Below, piece by piece: positions 18,116 to 27,166 of a stretch of 48,581 nucleotides of DNA; the stretch's first letter is position 1; every line of letters begins with the position of its first letter. The notes beneath the pieces were generated by a model. It was not told the origin of the DNA, did no database searches, and saw only the letters and a list, made by a program, of their open reading frames with translations. The DNA lies in NCBI GenBank assembly GCA_015661405.1, contig JACWMK010000015.1:1-48581 (forward strand). The letters are read 5' to 3'. This DNA comes from Methanobacterium sp. GTDB lineage: Archaea > Methanobacteriota > Methanobacteria > Methanobacteriales > Methanobacteriaceae. A program made the position numbers and the translations under genes.

Positions 18116-19107
18116 AAGAGAACATTATAGAAAACGAACCTCTAAAAGCAGAAGTCTCAGAAAAAGAACAAATGAGACAAGAAGTCTCAGAAAATGAAAA
18201 ACTCGAGACAAGATGCCCAGAATGCGACTCAGAAAAACTTATTAACGATCAAGAAAGAGGAGAAGTCGTCTGCAAAGCCTGCGGACTAGTCATAGATGAC
18301 AGTATAGTGGATATGGGACCAGAATGGAGAGCTTTTGATCACGAACAAAGAGATAAAAGAACCAGAGTAGGTGCACCAATAACCTACACCATACATGATA
18401 AAGGCCTATCCACCATGATTGATTGGAGAAACAAAGATATCTACGGAAGAGACATCCCCGCCAGAAACCGAGCCCAATGGTATCGATTACGTAAATGGCA
18501 GAGAAAAATCAGGATATCCGGTGCCACTGAAAGAAATCTAGCTTTTGCATTAAGCGAGTTAGACCGGGACTCCTCAAGATTAGGACTCCCTAGAAGTGTA
18601 AGGGAAGCTGCATCTGTAGTATACCGAAACGCTGTAGAAAACAAGCTAATCAGGGGTAGAAGTATAGAAGGAGTAGTTGCAGCATCATTATACGCAGCCT
18701 GCAGAAGATGCAATGTTCCTCGAACCTTGGATGAAATTGCAGAAGTCTCTCGTGTAAGTAAAAAAGAAGTAGGAAGAACCTACCGATTTTTAACCAGAGA
18801 ATTAAACATTAAATTACCTCCAACATCACCAGTTGATTACGTTCCACGATTTGCAAGTGAATTAAACTTATCAGGTGAAGTACAATCCAAAGCTATTGAA
18901 ATTATAGAAAAAGCTATGGAAAAAGGCCTTACCTCAGGGAGAGGTCCAACCGGAGTGGCAGCCGCCGCTTTATATATAGCTTCAGTACTATTAGGTGAGA
19001 GAAAAACACAAAGAGATGTTTCAGACATTGCAGGTGTAACCGAAGTTACAATCAGAAATCGGTACAAAGAATTAACCGAACAACTCGATATGGGTGTAAC
19101 CTTATAA
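18085..19107 (+). CDS. tfb: Transcription initiation factor TFB
   Basis: The protein has an N-terminal zinc ribbon (CPEC and CKAC, Cys44, 47, 63, 66 from TTG 18085), the B-reader/B-linker segment DMGPEWRAFDHEQRDKRTRVG, and two cyclin-fold repeats ending in a recognition helix (VTEVTIRNRYKEL). TFB bridges TBP-bound promoter DNA and RNA polymerase. The start is uncertain: TTG 18085 lies inside gar1 without a good ribosome site, while the first in-frame ATG is 18172. The stretch before the ribbon is acidic and contains a near-duplicate of the peptide EVSE-x-E, from a 14-base direct repeat near 18151 and 18181. The core is intact. Confidence 0.95.
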   Translation: MGAKETTEEIKENIIENEPLKAEVSEKEQMRQEVSENEKLETRCPECDSEKLINDQERGEVVCKACGLVIDDSIVDMGPEWRAFDHEQRDKRTRVGAPITYTIHDKGLSTMIDWRNKDIYGRDIPARNRAQWYRLRKWQRKIRISGATERNLAFALSELDRDSSRLGLPRSVREAASVVYRNAVENKLIRGRSIEGVVAASLYAACRRCNVPRTLDEIAEVSRVSKKEVGRTYRFLTRELNIKLPPTSPVDYVPRFASELNLSGEVQSKAIEIIEKAMEKGLTSGRGPTGVAAAALYIASVLLGERKTQRDVSDIAGVTEVTIRNRYKELTEQLDMGVTL

Positions 19108-19391
19108 AAAAAATACATAACCATTTTAGGCTTTATTCACAAATGATTGAAGCCTGAAAAAAATTATTATTATTATTAATATCTGAAATTAGCTAATTTT
19201 TTTATTTTTTCTAAGAATTATCAAAAATATTCATCCCATATTTAATTTCATATAAAAAAAATCTATTTTTTTTAATATCATTTTTCAACAATTTTAATAA
19301 TTACAAAATCTAAATTTTGAATTATTATACATATTATCTTATATTCTCCTGATTACAAAAAAATTATACAATTCAAAGGAGGAAAATGCAA

Positions 19392-19823
19392 ATGAGCATG
19401 GAAGATCCTATAAAAACAACTCTGGATGGACTTTTAAAAGTTTTAAAAATGGAAAATGTGATTGGAGAACCCATTGAAAGCGATGGTAGAATATTGATTC
19501 CAGTTACAAAAGTCGGATTAGGCTTTGGAGCTGGAATGGGTCAAGGAGGAATCACCCAAGGAAACGAATCTCAGGGCACCGGTGCGGGTGGAGGGGCCAC
19601 AGTAGAACCCATAGCATTCGTTTTAGTAGATAATAATGCAGAAGAATCAGAACAGATCAAAGTTCTGCATTTAAGCCCACCAGATCCATTAAACAAAAGT
19701 ATTAGTGAAATAAGTGGAATAGCTCTTGAACTTCTTAAAGAATATCGAGATAGGCAAAAAAAACAAGAAGAAAATAATAAAAGGATGAGAAAGGAATCTG
19801 AAAATGACCTTTATACCCCTTAA
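19392..19823 (+). CDS. GerW/YtfJ family protein
   Basis: AAAGGAGG (19376-19382) is 9 bases before ATG 19392 and only 3 before ATG 19386, so I take 19392; product 143 residues. It matches the GerW (sporulation protein YtfJ) family: an N-terminal helix PIKTTLDGLLKVLKMENVIGEP, strand IPVTKVGLGFGAG, then a Gly-rich loop with GAGGGATVEPIAFVLV. In Bacillus the family affects spore germination, but archaeal members cannot do that, so the role here is unknown. The C terminus is a charged helix rich in Lys, Glu and Asn. Confidence 0.82.
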   Translation: MSMEDPIKTTLDGLLKVLKMENVIGEPIESDGRILIPVTKVGLGFGAGMGQGGITQGNESQGTGAGGGATVEPIAFVLVDNNAEESEQIKVLHLSPPDPLNKSISEISGIALELLKEYRDRQKKQEENNKRMRKESENDLYTP

Positions 19824-20030
19824 ACTATATTTTTGTTCCTATTTTAGCTGCTGTACAATTAGAATGGATTAGAATAAATATTTACATTTAGTTCCATCTT
19901 AAAATGATCCAAGTACTGGAACTTCTAAATAAAATTTTTTAGAAATTAACGAATATAAAAAAAATATAATCCAATGCATTCTACAATAAAAAAAAAGAAT
20001 AAAGTTAATTTTTTTTATAACACTGGTAAA

Positions 20031-20228
20031 TCAGAATCTACCTTTCAAAATGAAAAATAAATATACAATTACCAATACAGCAAATAATATGTAGATTATG
20101 GTTCTTGTTTTTGATACTTTTCTCTGTCTTTCTGCAACTACCTGCTCGCATCTAGGTGAACAAAAACGTTCACTCATAGGTATAGGTGTACCGCAGGTAG
20201 GACAATGTTTATGCGGCTCTGTCGCCAT
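20031..20228 (-). CDS. DUF2116-type zinc-ribbon membrane protein
   Basis: The 65-residue protein starts after a GAGGTG ribosome site. It has a treble-clef-like zinc ribbon, HCPTCGTPIPMSERFCSPRC, a short basic helix and one C-terminal membrane helix of about 20 residues. This is the DUF2116 architecture found in many methanogens: a cytoplasmic zinc domain anchored in the membrane by its C terminus. Function unknown. It lies 66 bases downstream of pyrH and may share its message. Confidence 0.85.
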   Translation of the reverse strand: MATEPHKHCPTCGTPIPMSERFCSPRCEQVVAERQRKVSKTRTIIYILFAVLVIVYLFFILKGRF

Positions 20229-20294
20229 TTATAAGCACCTCAATTTTCTTTTTTTTTTATTAAAAAAAATATTTAGTTATTCTGGTTAATTTTT

Positions 20295-20969
20295 TCAATC
20301 CGGTATGATGGTAGTTCCAATCTTATCCCAAGTGGCTTTAAAAAGATTTTGTGGATCATCTCCATTAAGTATCACCGCGTTGATGCCGGATCGTTTAATG
20401 ATTCCAATAGCAGTATGATCAAAGAATTCATAAGTACCCGCCTTAGTATCCTTTCCAGCCAGTAAATCCGTAATTTGGGATGTGGTAACCTCATCAAACA
20501 TAACTGCATCCTGATATTTCTCAGGATCCTTATCATAAAGTCCATTAACCGATGTAGCATTTATCAGAAGATCAGCCCCGATGAACTCAGCAAGTATACT
20601 TCCAACAGCATCAGTACTATGAGCAGGCTCTGTACCACCCATAACAACTAATTTACCTGATTGAGAGTATTCTAAAGCTTCAGCAAAATTATGAGGTACC
20701 ACCGGGTAAGCAGCATTACCCAAAGCCATAATTAATAACCGCGCGTTCAAACGAGTAACATCAATTCCTATATCATCACAAAGAGCTTCAGAAGCTCCCA
20801 ATTCCCTAGCAATGTTAATGTAATCTCTCGCCGGTTTCCCTCCCCCAACCACTACAAAAAGTTCATTTTCCGCCATCATCCTTGTTAATACATCAGCATA
20901 ATCTTTGAATTTCTGATAATTATTATCCCGGATTATTACAGATCCACCAATAGTAACAACTACTTTCAT
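20295..20969 (-). CDS. pyrH: UMP kinase (archaeal type)
   Basis: The 224-residue amino-acid-kinase-fold protein phosphorylates UMP to UDP. Visible are the N-terminal KVVVTIGGSVI phosphate loop, VVVGGGKPARDYI, the GTEPAHSTDAVGS nucleoside-binding segment and NATSVNGLYDKDP. Length and motifs match archaeal UMP kinases rather than the longer bacterial ones. ATG 20969 follows GGTGATG. It supplies UDP for UTP and CTP, and indirectly UDP-sugars. Confidence 0.93.
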   Translation of the reverse strand: MKVVVTIGGSVIIRDNNYQKFKDYADVLTRMMAENELFVVVGGGKPARDYINIARELGASEALCDDIGIDVTRLNARLLIMALGNAAYPVVPHNFAEALEYSQSGKLVVMGGTEPAHSTDAVGSILAEFIGADLLINATSVNGLYDKDPEKYQDAVMFDEVTTSQITDLLAGKDTKAGTYEFFDHTAIGIIKRSGINAVILNGDDPQNLFKATWDKIGTTIIPD

Positions 20970-21618
20970 TTCTCATCACCATAAAAAAATATGTAAATTA
21001 AACATAATATACTAATCATTTAAAAAGGAAATTAACATCAATAATATTTCCTTAACGATTTATAAAATATTGTAATTCTTAAGAATATAAAAATTTACAA
21101 TAAATTTAGAATATCTCCAAGATTATTAGTGATTTCCTTCAATTTCTGTTTAAATTTCACTACTTTTAAGTATTAATTTTATAGGCTTTCTTACCAAAAT
21201 AAATGTATACAGACACACCAGAAGGATCTACCTTAAGTAAGTGATTTCCATTTTTAAAGCACCATTATGGTGTTTAGAATTAGAAAATTTAAATTAAATA
21301 ATACTTAAATTATTCCGCATTTTTCACTATCATTTTCATCACTAAGAAATTTTTTTTAGGATTAAATTTTAAATCATAATAAAAACTTAATATCAATAGA
21401 TGATTTAATTAGCTAAATTTATGTAAAATAAAATTCCTATAAATCTTTATTTAATTAATTATGTTTAGTTAACATAATAATGATGTTAATAACTAATAAA
21501 TAGAAATAATTCATTTTTAATTAAAATTAAAAAAATGGTTTGTAATTCAAAGATTTCAAATAAATTTCATAATTAAATAATATTTTAAGTTCAATCAAAT
21601 TTTAAGGAGTGATCTTCA
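20970..21618. other. Long AT-rich gap between pyrH and aRF1
   Basis: Divergent promoter region of about 650 bases. Most is very AT-rich. A section near 21115-21345 is less so and contains a hairpin, AAGCACCA-TTA-TGGTGTTT at 21258-21276. No coding frame over 30 codons looks real; a short frame with in-frame stops near 21204 may be a relic. I recognise no RNA family. The aRF1 ribosome site (AAGGAGTGATC) is at its right end. Confidence 0.4.
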
Positions 21619-22848
21619 TTGTCAGAAGTTTCATCGAAGGATCTATACGAGGTTAAAAGGACTCTAAAAGAACTTTCACAAAAAAAAGGTCGGGGAACTG
21701 AACTCGTATCCGTTTATATACCGCCAGATCGGCAGATCAGTGATGTTGTAAAGCATATGCGGGAAGAATTAAGCCAAAGTGCAAATATAAAGAGTAAACA
21801 AACTAAAAAAAACGTGCAATCTGCTATTGAAGTTATAATGCAAAGAATGAAGTTATTCCCTAAGCCACCAGAGAAAGGTTTAGTACTATTTGTTGGAATG
21901 ATACCCCGAGGCGGGCCTGGAACCGAAAAAATGGAAACTTACGTTTTTGAACCACCAGAAACAGTACAAACATATATTTACCACTGCAATTCGGAATTCT
22001 ACCTCGAACCACTACAAGAAATCCTAGCCGAAAAAGATGTCTATGCTTTAGCAGTTATAGATCGGAAAGAAGCCACCTTAGCCTTACTCAGGGGAAAACG
22101 AATTGATATTATAAAGCATCTTACCAGTGGAGTGCCGGGTAAACATAAAGCCGGTGGACAATCCCAAAGAAGATTCGACCGTTTAATAGATTTAGCCGCA
22201 CACGAATTTCTAAAAAGAATAGGCGACCATATGAATGATGCTTACTTAACCATTCCCGATCTTAAAGGAGTTATAATCGGCGGACCCGGCCATACCAAAG
22301 AAGAATTCGTAGAGGGTGACTACCTACACCATGAAATAAAACAAAAAATAATCACCACTGTAGATACCTCATATACGGGAGAATTCGGAATCCGAGAAGT
22401 AATGGATAAATCTATGGATGTATTAACAGAAATCGACGTCATGCGTGAGAAAAAATTAATGCAGAGATTTTTACATGAATTAATTGATGAAGATGGTTTA
22501 GCCTCCTATGGAGAAGCAGAAGTGAGACGTAATCTTCAAGTAGGTGCTGTAGAAGTTCTACTACTATCAGAAGATCTTAAAAAAAAGAGGTTAATTTATC
22601 ATTGTCCATCATGTCAGGATAAAATTAGGAAAACCATTGAAAAAGACATGGAATCAGAAGAAATATCCTGCCCCACTTGTGGTGAGAAGATTAAGACAGA
22701 AGAAGGTAGAGATTTAATAGATGACTTCCTAGATATGGTTGAAGAAGTAGGATCAGAAATAGAGATTATATCCACCGAAACAGAGGAAGGTGTACAATTA
22801 ATACGAGCATTTGGTGGAATTGCAGCCATATTAAGGTATCATATATGA
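21619..22848 (+). CDS. prf1: Peptide chain release factor aRF1
   Basis: TTG 21619 is the start, preceded by AAGGAGTGATC. The 409-residue protein recognises all three stop codons and triggers peptide release. It carries the NIKS stop-codon recognition motif at 56-59, the catalytic GGQ at 179-181 within KHKAGGQSQRRFDR, and a C-terminal domain with four cysteines (CPSC and CPTC) typical of archaeal aRF1. The gene looks complete and is preceded by an unusually long non-coding region. Confidence 0.95.
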   Translation: MSEVSSKDLYEVKRTLKELSQKKGRGTELVSVYIPPDRQISDVVKHMREELSQSANIKSKQTKKNVQSAIEVIMQRMKLFPKPPEKGLVLFVGMIPRGGPGTEKMETYVFEPPETVQTYIYHCNSEFYLEPLQEILAEKDVYALAVIDRKEATLALLRGKRIDIIKHLTSGVPGKHKAGGQSQRRFDRLIDLAAHEFLKRIGDHMNDAYLTIPDLKGVIIGGPGHTKEEFVEGDYLHHEIKQKIITTVDTSYTGEFGIREVMDKSMDVLTEIDVMREKKLMQRFLHELIDEDGLASYGEAEVRRNLQVGAVEVLLLSEDLKKKRLIYHCPSCQDKIRKTIEKDMESEEISCPTCGEKIKTEEGRDLIDDFLDMVEEVGSEIEIISTETEEGVQLIRAFGGIAAILRYHI

Positions 22849-23022
22849 TCTCTTAATATAAAAAAAAATTTATAATGCACAATTTGGAGAATAAAGAGGG
22901 GTGAAAATTTCAGGGAAAAATCACATCTCATAAAAATATTTATATTTTTTTTATTCAAAAAAATAAGTATTATTCTATAAATTCCAGATTTTAAAAAAAT
23001 AACTGAAAGTATTTTTTTTAAT

Positions 23023-23622
23023 TTATCCTAACCTACTAACCTGTATAAGAGACAGTACTGGAACCCCATCTAATTCATTTATACCTTTTTTATCGATTAA
23101 AACCACTGCAGCCAATGGTTCCGCACCTAATTCTCTGAAAACTCTGATGGCTTCATTGATAGTTTTACCACTGGTTATCACGTCATCAACAACAACTACT
23201 CGACGGTTACTCACATTTGCGAAGTTACTACTTACCGCTCCCTGAGCATCCTCTTCTTTACGATGTTTTATAGGATGAAAAACTGAAATATCTGCCCCTA
23301 TAATATCCGCCATCATAGTTGCGAAAGGTATTCCACTAACAGTGATTCCCACTATTACTTCTGGTTCACCATGTTCCAGGGCCATGTCCACTAAAGCTGC
23401 AGATACATATTTCATCCGGACGGAACTTCCACCCAAGCTTTTCCAGTTAATGGCAAAGTCTAGAGGAGCTTTTTCCGTTTTCTCTCCCTTCAATTTACCT
23501 GTCCCTTTCAGAACAAGCCACCTTGCTGTATCCTTAGAAACATTTAATTCATCTGCAATTTCTCCGGTAGTGAATCCTCTACTCCTAAGATCATATGCTC
23601 GGTTTAATAGTTTTTCATTCAT
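23023..23622 (-). CDS. gfcR: HTH-orotate phosphoribosyltransferase-like regulator (GfcR type)
   Basis: The 199-residue protein joins an N-terminal helix-turn-helix (SRGFTTGEIADELNVSKDTARWLV) to a type-I phosphoribosyltransferase domain with the PRPP loop VVVVDDVITSGKT. This is the family often annotated orotate phosphoribosyltransferase-like, which in haloarchaea is the sugar-metabolism regulator GfcR. The domain order argues for a DNA-binding regulator that senses a phosphoribosyl or sugar-phosphate ligand, not for PyrE itself. Its targets in methanogens are unknown to me. It is convergent with aRF1. Confidence 0.82.
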   Translation of the reverse strand: MNEKLLNRAYDLRSRGFTTGEIADELNVSKDTARWLVLKGTGKLKGEKTEKAPLDFAINWKSLGGSSVRMKYVSAALVDMALEHGEPEVIVGITVSGIPFATMMADIIGADISVFHPIKHRKEEDAQGAVSSNFANVSNRRVVVVDDVITSGKTINEAIRVFRELGAEPLAAVVLIDKKGINELDGVPVLSLIQVSRLG

Positions 23623-23721
23623 GGATCTTTACACATCCTAACTATTTTACAATATCTAAATTTTTTTATTAAAATTTAATTCCTAAGATTATCCCAAAAA
23701 AAATATAAGTTTAATTTAAAC

Positions 23722-24675
23722 TTAACATTCATTCATATTAATAGGGATTTTGAATTTTGCAGATTTCATGGCAGCTAAAACTACCTTAAGAGCATGAATT
23801 CCATCAGCTCCCGTGATCTTAGGTTCTTCATCGCGATCAATAGCTAATAAAAATGCATTTAACTCTTCTCTAAGAGGCTCTTTATGCTCCACATTAATTT
23901 CACGAGCATTTTTCCCATAAATCTTAACCGTCTGATCTATATAATCAATAGATATTATACCATCTACACCAGTTATCTCTAATTGTCGTTTTTTATATGG
24001 AGTAAGCCAGTTAGTCTCCAGTACACCTACAGCTCCATTTTCAAATTTCATCATTAACTCTGCATGATCTTCATATTCACATTTCTCAAGTCTACTACCC
24101 ATATTAGCGTAAACACGTGAAGCTGGACTGTCAATTAAATAGAACATGATATCAACTTCATGGATAGCTAAATCTATAGTTACACCTACATCTTTAATTC
24201 TAGGTGGGAAAGGTCCCACTCTTTTTGCAGATGCTGAGACAATTTCTCCAATTACATCATCATCTATTAATTTTTTAGCCTCAAGAACTGCAGGATTAAA
24301 TCGTTCTACATGACCGGTAGCTAGTTTAACTCCAGCATCAGCAGCAGCATCAACCATCTCTTTGGCTTCATCAAGAGTGAAAGCTATGGGTTTCTCCACA
24401 AGCACATGCTTACCATGTGCTATAGCGCTCATGACAACTTCATAATGATAAGTAGTAGGTACACAGATACTAACTGCTTCAATTTCCGACATACCTAATA
24501 TATTATCGTAATCCACATAACCAACCGTATTATATTTCTTAGAAACCTCAGCTAAGGTTCCTTTCATTAAATCTGATATGGCTAGGAGGTTAGCGTTTTT
24601 AATTTCAGAATAGACTCGCACATGATTCTGACCCATGGCCCCTACTCCTATCACGCCTACATTGATATTTCTCAC
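23722..24675 (-). CDS. Gfo/Idh/MocA family oxidoreductase, probable UDP-GlcNAc 3-dehydrogenase
   Basis: The 317-residue protein has an N-terminal Rossmann fold (VGVIGVGAMGQNHVRVY), the family EKP motif in HVLVEKPIAF and the C-terminal domain lysine/histidine region (DVGVTIDLAIHEVD). The GTG start at 24675 lies 7 bases after GGAGG and overlaps the hemC stop as GTGA. Similar methanogen proteins are annotated UDP-N-acetylglucosamine 3-dehydrogenase, giving a diacetamido sugar for N-glycans; that assignment is family-level inference. A link with hemC beyond co-transcription is not obvious. Confidence 0.82.
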   Translation of the reverse strand: MRNINVGVIGVGAMGQNHVRVYSEIKNANLLAISDLMKGTLAEVSKKYNTVGYVDYDNILGMSEIEAVSICVPTTYHYEVVMSAIAHGKHVLVEKPIAFTLDEAKEMVDAAADAGVKLATGHVERFNPAVLEAKKLIDDDVIGEIVSASAKRVGPFPPRIKDVGVTIDLAIHEVDIMFYLIDSPASRVYANMGSRLEKCEYEDHAELMMKFENGAVGVLETNWLTPYKKRQLEITGVDGIISIDYIDQTVKIYGKNAREINVEHKEPLREELNAFLLAIDRDEEPKITGADGIHALKVVLAAMKSAKFKIPINMNEC

Positions 24676-25544
24676 TGATAATCCTCCTTAATAATTTTAC
24701 CGGCTTTCCTACCGAGTTTTTCAGCTTCAGATAAGGTACCGCTCATACTTACTTTGGATAATACTTCTCCATTTGTATTAAGTAAAATAGCGTAAAGATG
24801 CAGTTCATCTTTATCTGCCTGGACATAAGCACCCAATGGCCACTGACAACCTCCACCCAGTTCTTCCAGTACAGTTTTTTCAGCTATTACCTCTTGCGCG
24901 GAGGGGAAATGATTTAATTTCTCTAAAACATTCCTATACTTATTATCTTTCCGCGTTACAATCGCTAATGCTCCCTGCCCGGCTGGTGGAGTGTAATATT
25001 GAGGGGAGAATACTTGTCGGATATTTTCTTCTAATCCCAACCGCTTCAAGCCAGCTTCAGCCATGATAATAGCATCATATTCTCCATTTAAAACCTTTTT
25101 CACTCGTGTATCAACATTACCTCGGATAGGTTTTATAGTTACATTTTTTAGATGATGATTTATAAAAGCTTCTCTTCTCAGACTACTGGTACCTATAGTA
25201 GCTCCATCAGGAAGTTCAGTCCATGGATAATTTGATACTAAAGCTTCCCTTGGAGATTCCCTAAGTGGAATAGCTATAATTTCCAGATCATCCTCCAGTT
25301 CTATAGGAAGATCCTTAAAACTATGCACTGCAAAGTCAACATCCTCTTCTAAAACTGCTTTATCCAGTTCCTTAGTAAATATACCTTTAACATCAATCTG
25401 ATAAAGTTTGGAGTCTTTATTAATATCCCCAATACTTTTGATTTTCTTAAATATTACATTCTCATCTGTTATTTTAGATAATTGTGTGATTATATTTTTT
25501 GTCTGAACCATTGCAAGATTACTTCCCCTAGTACCTGCCTTCAA
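24672..25544 (-). CDS. hemC: Hydroxymethylbilane synthase (porphobilinogen deaminase)
   Basis: The enzyme joins four porphobilinogens into hydroxymethylbilane, the tetrapyrrole precursor of F430, cobamides and sirohaem. Motifs include AGTRGSNLAMVQT, HSFKDLP, IGTSSLRREA, PIRGNVDTR and the cofactor-binding Cys (residue 233) in GGGCQWPLGAY. I chose TTG 25544, since GGAG lies 8 bases before it and the protein then begins KAGTRGS as in the family; a longer frame starts at TTG 25574. The length of 290 residues is normal. The next gene overlaps it by 4 bases. Confidence 0.93.
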   Translation of the reverse strand: MKAGTRGSNLAMVQTKNIITQLSKITDENVIFKKIKSIGDINKDSKLYQIDVKGIFTKELDKAVLEEDVDFAVHSFKDLPIELEDDLEIIAIPLRESPREALVSNYPWTELPDGATIGTSSLRREAFINHHLKNVTIKPIRGNVDTRVKKVLNGEYDAIIMAEAGLKRLGLEENIRQVFSPQYYTPPAGQGALAIVTRKDNKYRNVLEKLNHFPSAQEVIAEKTVLEELGGGCQWPLGAYVQADKDELHLYAILLNTNGEVLSKVSMSGTLSEAEKLGRKAGKIIKEDYQ

Positions 25545-25762
25545 ATAATCATCTCCAAGCCACTCATAGATCAATGTATCAAAAAAATTTTTGTTTATTA
25601 TAAATTAAATTCATATAAATATCTTAGTATTCCAAAAAAAGGTTCTAAACTAAAATAAATGCAAATTTTAATATCAAGTTTTATGTCTTTATGTGCAGTT
25701 AAACTTTATTGAATCATTCCCTACGATCTTTAATAAATGTTTTCATACTCCCCTTTTCTAAT

Positions 25763-27166
25763 TCATCTATGTTGTAAGTCATGAAAATTAGAACGATAAA
25801 TCAACAGAATATTCTGACAGCCACTATTAAATGCATAATCCATAGCCTCATCTAAATAAGGTATATAATGAAAATCTCTTTTCATTGTATCTTTAACACT
25901 ATTACCCAATTCATCAGTGAGTATAAGTTGAATATTCTCAGTTAATTCGTTTAAAATACTTGCAGCAGACTCTTCATTAATTTCTTCACATGTAACTCCA
26001 TATTTACCTCCAAATACTACACTAGATCGGGGTAAATCTTCTAACATGCTTATAGACTTTTTAATAGTAGCTAAATTTATACCAGGATTAACCTCTTCTA
26101 TAATTCGAATATCATTTCGGTTAGTTATAGAAGTTCTTCCTTTCAAACCATTAAAGTTTTTTAAACCAGTTATTATAGTATTTTTAGATATTCCCAGAGT
26201 TAAAGATGCACATATAGTTGAAAGAACATTTTGAACATGATGAAGTGCTGGTGCGAAGGTGGAAATTTCAAATGAATCATTATAAATCTCGCTAGAAATA
26301 GTTTTAAGATCCTTCACTTCCACTTGAAAAACTGTTTCATGAAATCCAAAAATTATATTAGATGCTTTAACATTCCCTTTCCCATCAATACTAAATGTAT
26401 TAGTTTTATCTTTAAAATCCGGATAGAAAAGATTGAATGAATCATAATCACATGCAACCAATTTATTATTAAATATTTGAATTTTAGCTTGACTAGCTTT
26501 TCTCGTACCTTTGGCTATGGTATAATCTTCAATTATATTAGTTAATATTCCAACATCAGCAAGACCAGTTCCACCTAGAGAAGTCTCAATTATAAAAATC
26601 CCCACATCATAATCCTGCGACATCCTCCAAGCATCTATAATACTAGCCGGGGTTATGCTAATATCCCTCTTCAATAACTTAATTTCACCATCATCCACCA
26701 CCTCTACACCCAAACTACTTAAAATAAGTGGATTTAAATCTTTAAATATTTCCTTAAGCATATGCACAACGCTAGTTTTACCCTTAACTCCAGTAACTTC
26801 TATAACAGGTATTTCTATCCGGTTCATCAATAAAAATGCCACCGCTTCATGATGACTCATATCAACCGGATAATCTAAATTACAATGAATGGGAGCCACT
26901 ACACTTAAAATATCCAATTCATTCAAATTAGATCTTGATGAGACATTAGGCTGTGGATTAGGATTATATAATCTTTTTAAATAATTTTCATCAACCAATT
27001 TCACTCCATTCTCTTGGAGATTATCTTTATCCCCATCTGTCAATGTATTATAAATATCCCAGCCAAAAACATTGCATGAAGGCAATTTTGAGAATTCAAT
27101 GGCTATTATTTTCCCGCCATGAGTCATATCCACCACTAATACATCTTTAAATGATTTTCTTAACAT
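25763..27166 (-). CDS. cfbE: Coenzyme F430 synthase CfbE (Mur ligase family)
   Basis: The 467-residue Mur-ligase-like protein has a P-loop VTGVKGKTS at 124-132, the middle-domain ETSLGGTGLADVGILTNI and a C-terminal ligase domain (NGLKGRTSI...EEVNPGIN). CfbE performs the last, ATP-dependent step of F430 formation, closing the carbocyclic ring of the seco precursor; F430 is the nickel cofactor of methyl-coenzyme M reductase. The Mur-like fold with this divergent N terminus is characteristic of methanogens. It overlaps the NAD kinase gene by 7 bases. Other Mur-type ligases for pseudomurein are the alternative, but sequence features favour CfbE. Confidence 0.82.
   Translation of the reverse strand: MLRKSFKDVLVVDMTHGGKIIAIEFSKLPSCNVFGWDIYNTLTDGDKDNLQENGVKLVDENYLKRLYNPNPQPNVSSRSNLNELDILSVVAPIHCNLDYPVDMSHHEAVAFLLMNRIEIPVIEVTGVKGKTSVVHMLKEIFKDLNPLILSSLGVEVVDDGEIKLLKRDISITPASIIDAWRMSQDYDVGIFIIETSLGGTGLADVGILTNIIEDYTIAKGTRKASQAKIQIFNNKLVACDYDSFNLFYPDFKDKTNTFSIDGKGNVKASNIIFGFHETVFQVEVKDLKTISSEIYNDSFEISTFAPALHHVQNVLSTICASLTLGISKNTIITGLKNFNGLKGRTSITNRNDIRIIEEVNPGINLATIKKSISMLEDLPRSSVVFGGKYGVTCEEINEESAASILNELTENIQLILTDELGNSVKDTMKRDFHYIPYLDEAMDYAFNSGCQNILLIYRSNFHDLQHR

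Noticed and set aside
19122..19165. Hairpin AGGCTT/AAGCCT after tfb as a terminator
   Set aside because: The stem is followed by A-rich rather than T-rich sequence on the plus strand and contains a bulge, so it does not fit as the tfb terminator; left unassigned.
19168..19182. ATT trinucleotide run after tfb
   Set aside because: Only a few units in AT-rich sequence; no sign of function.
22897..22930. Imperfect stem GAGGGGTGA/TCACATCTC between aRF1 and gfcR
   Set aside because: Mismatched stem with no T-run directly after it; could be chance.
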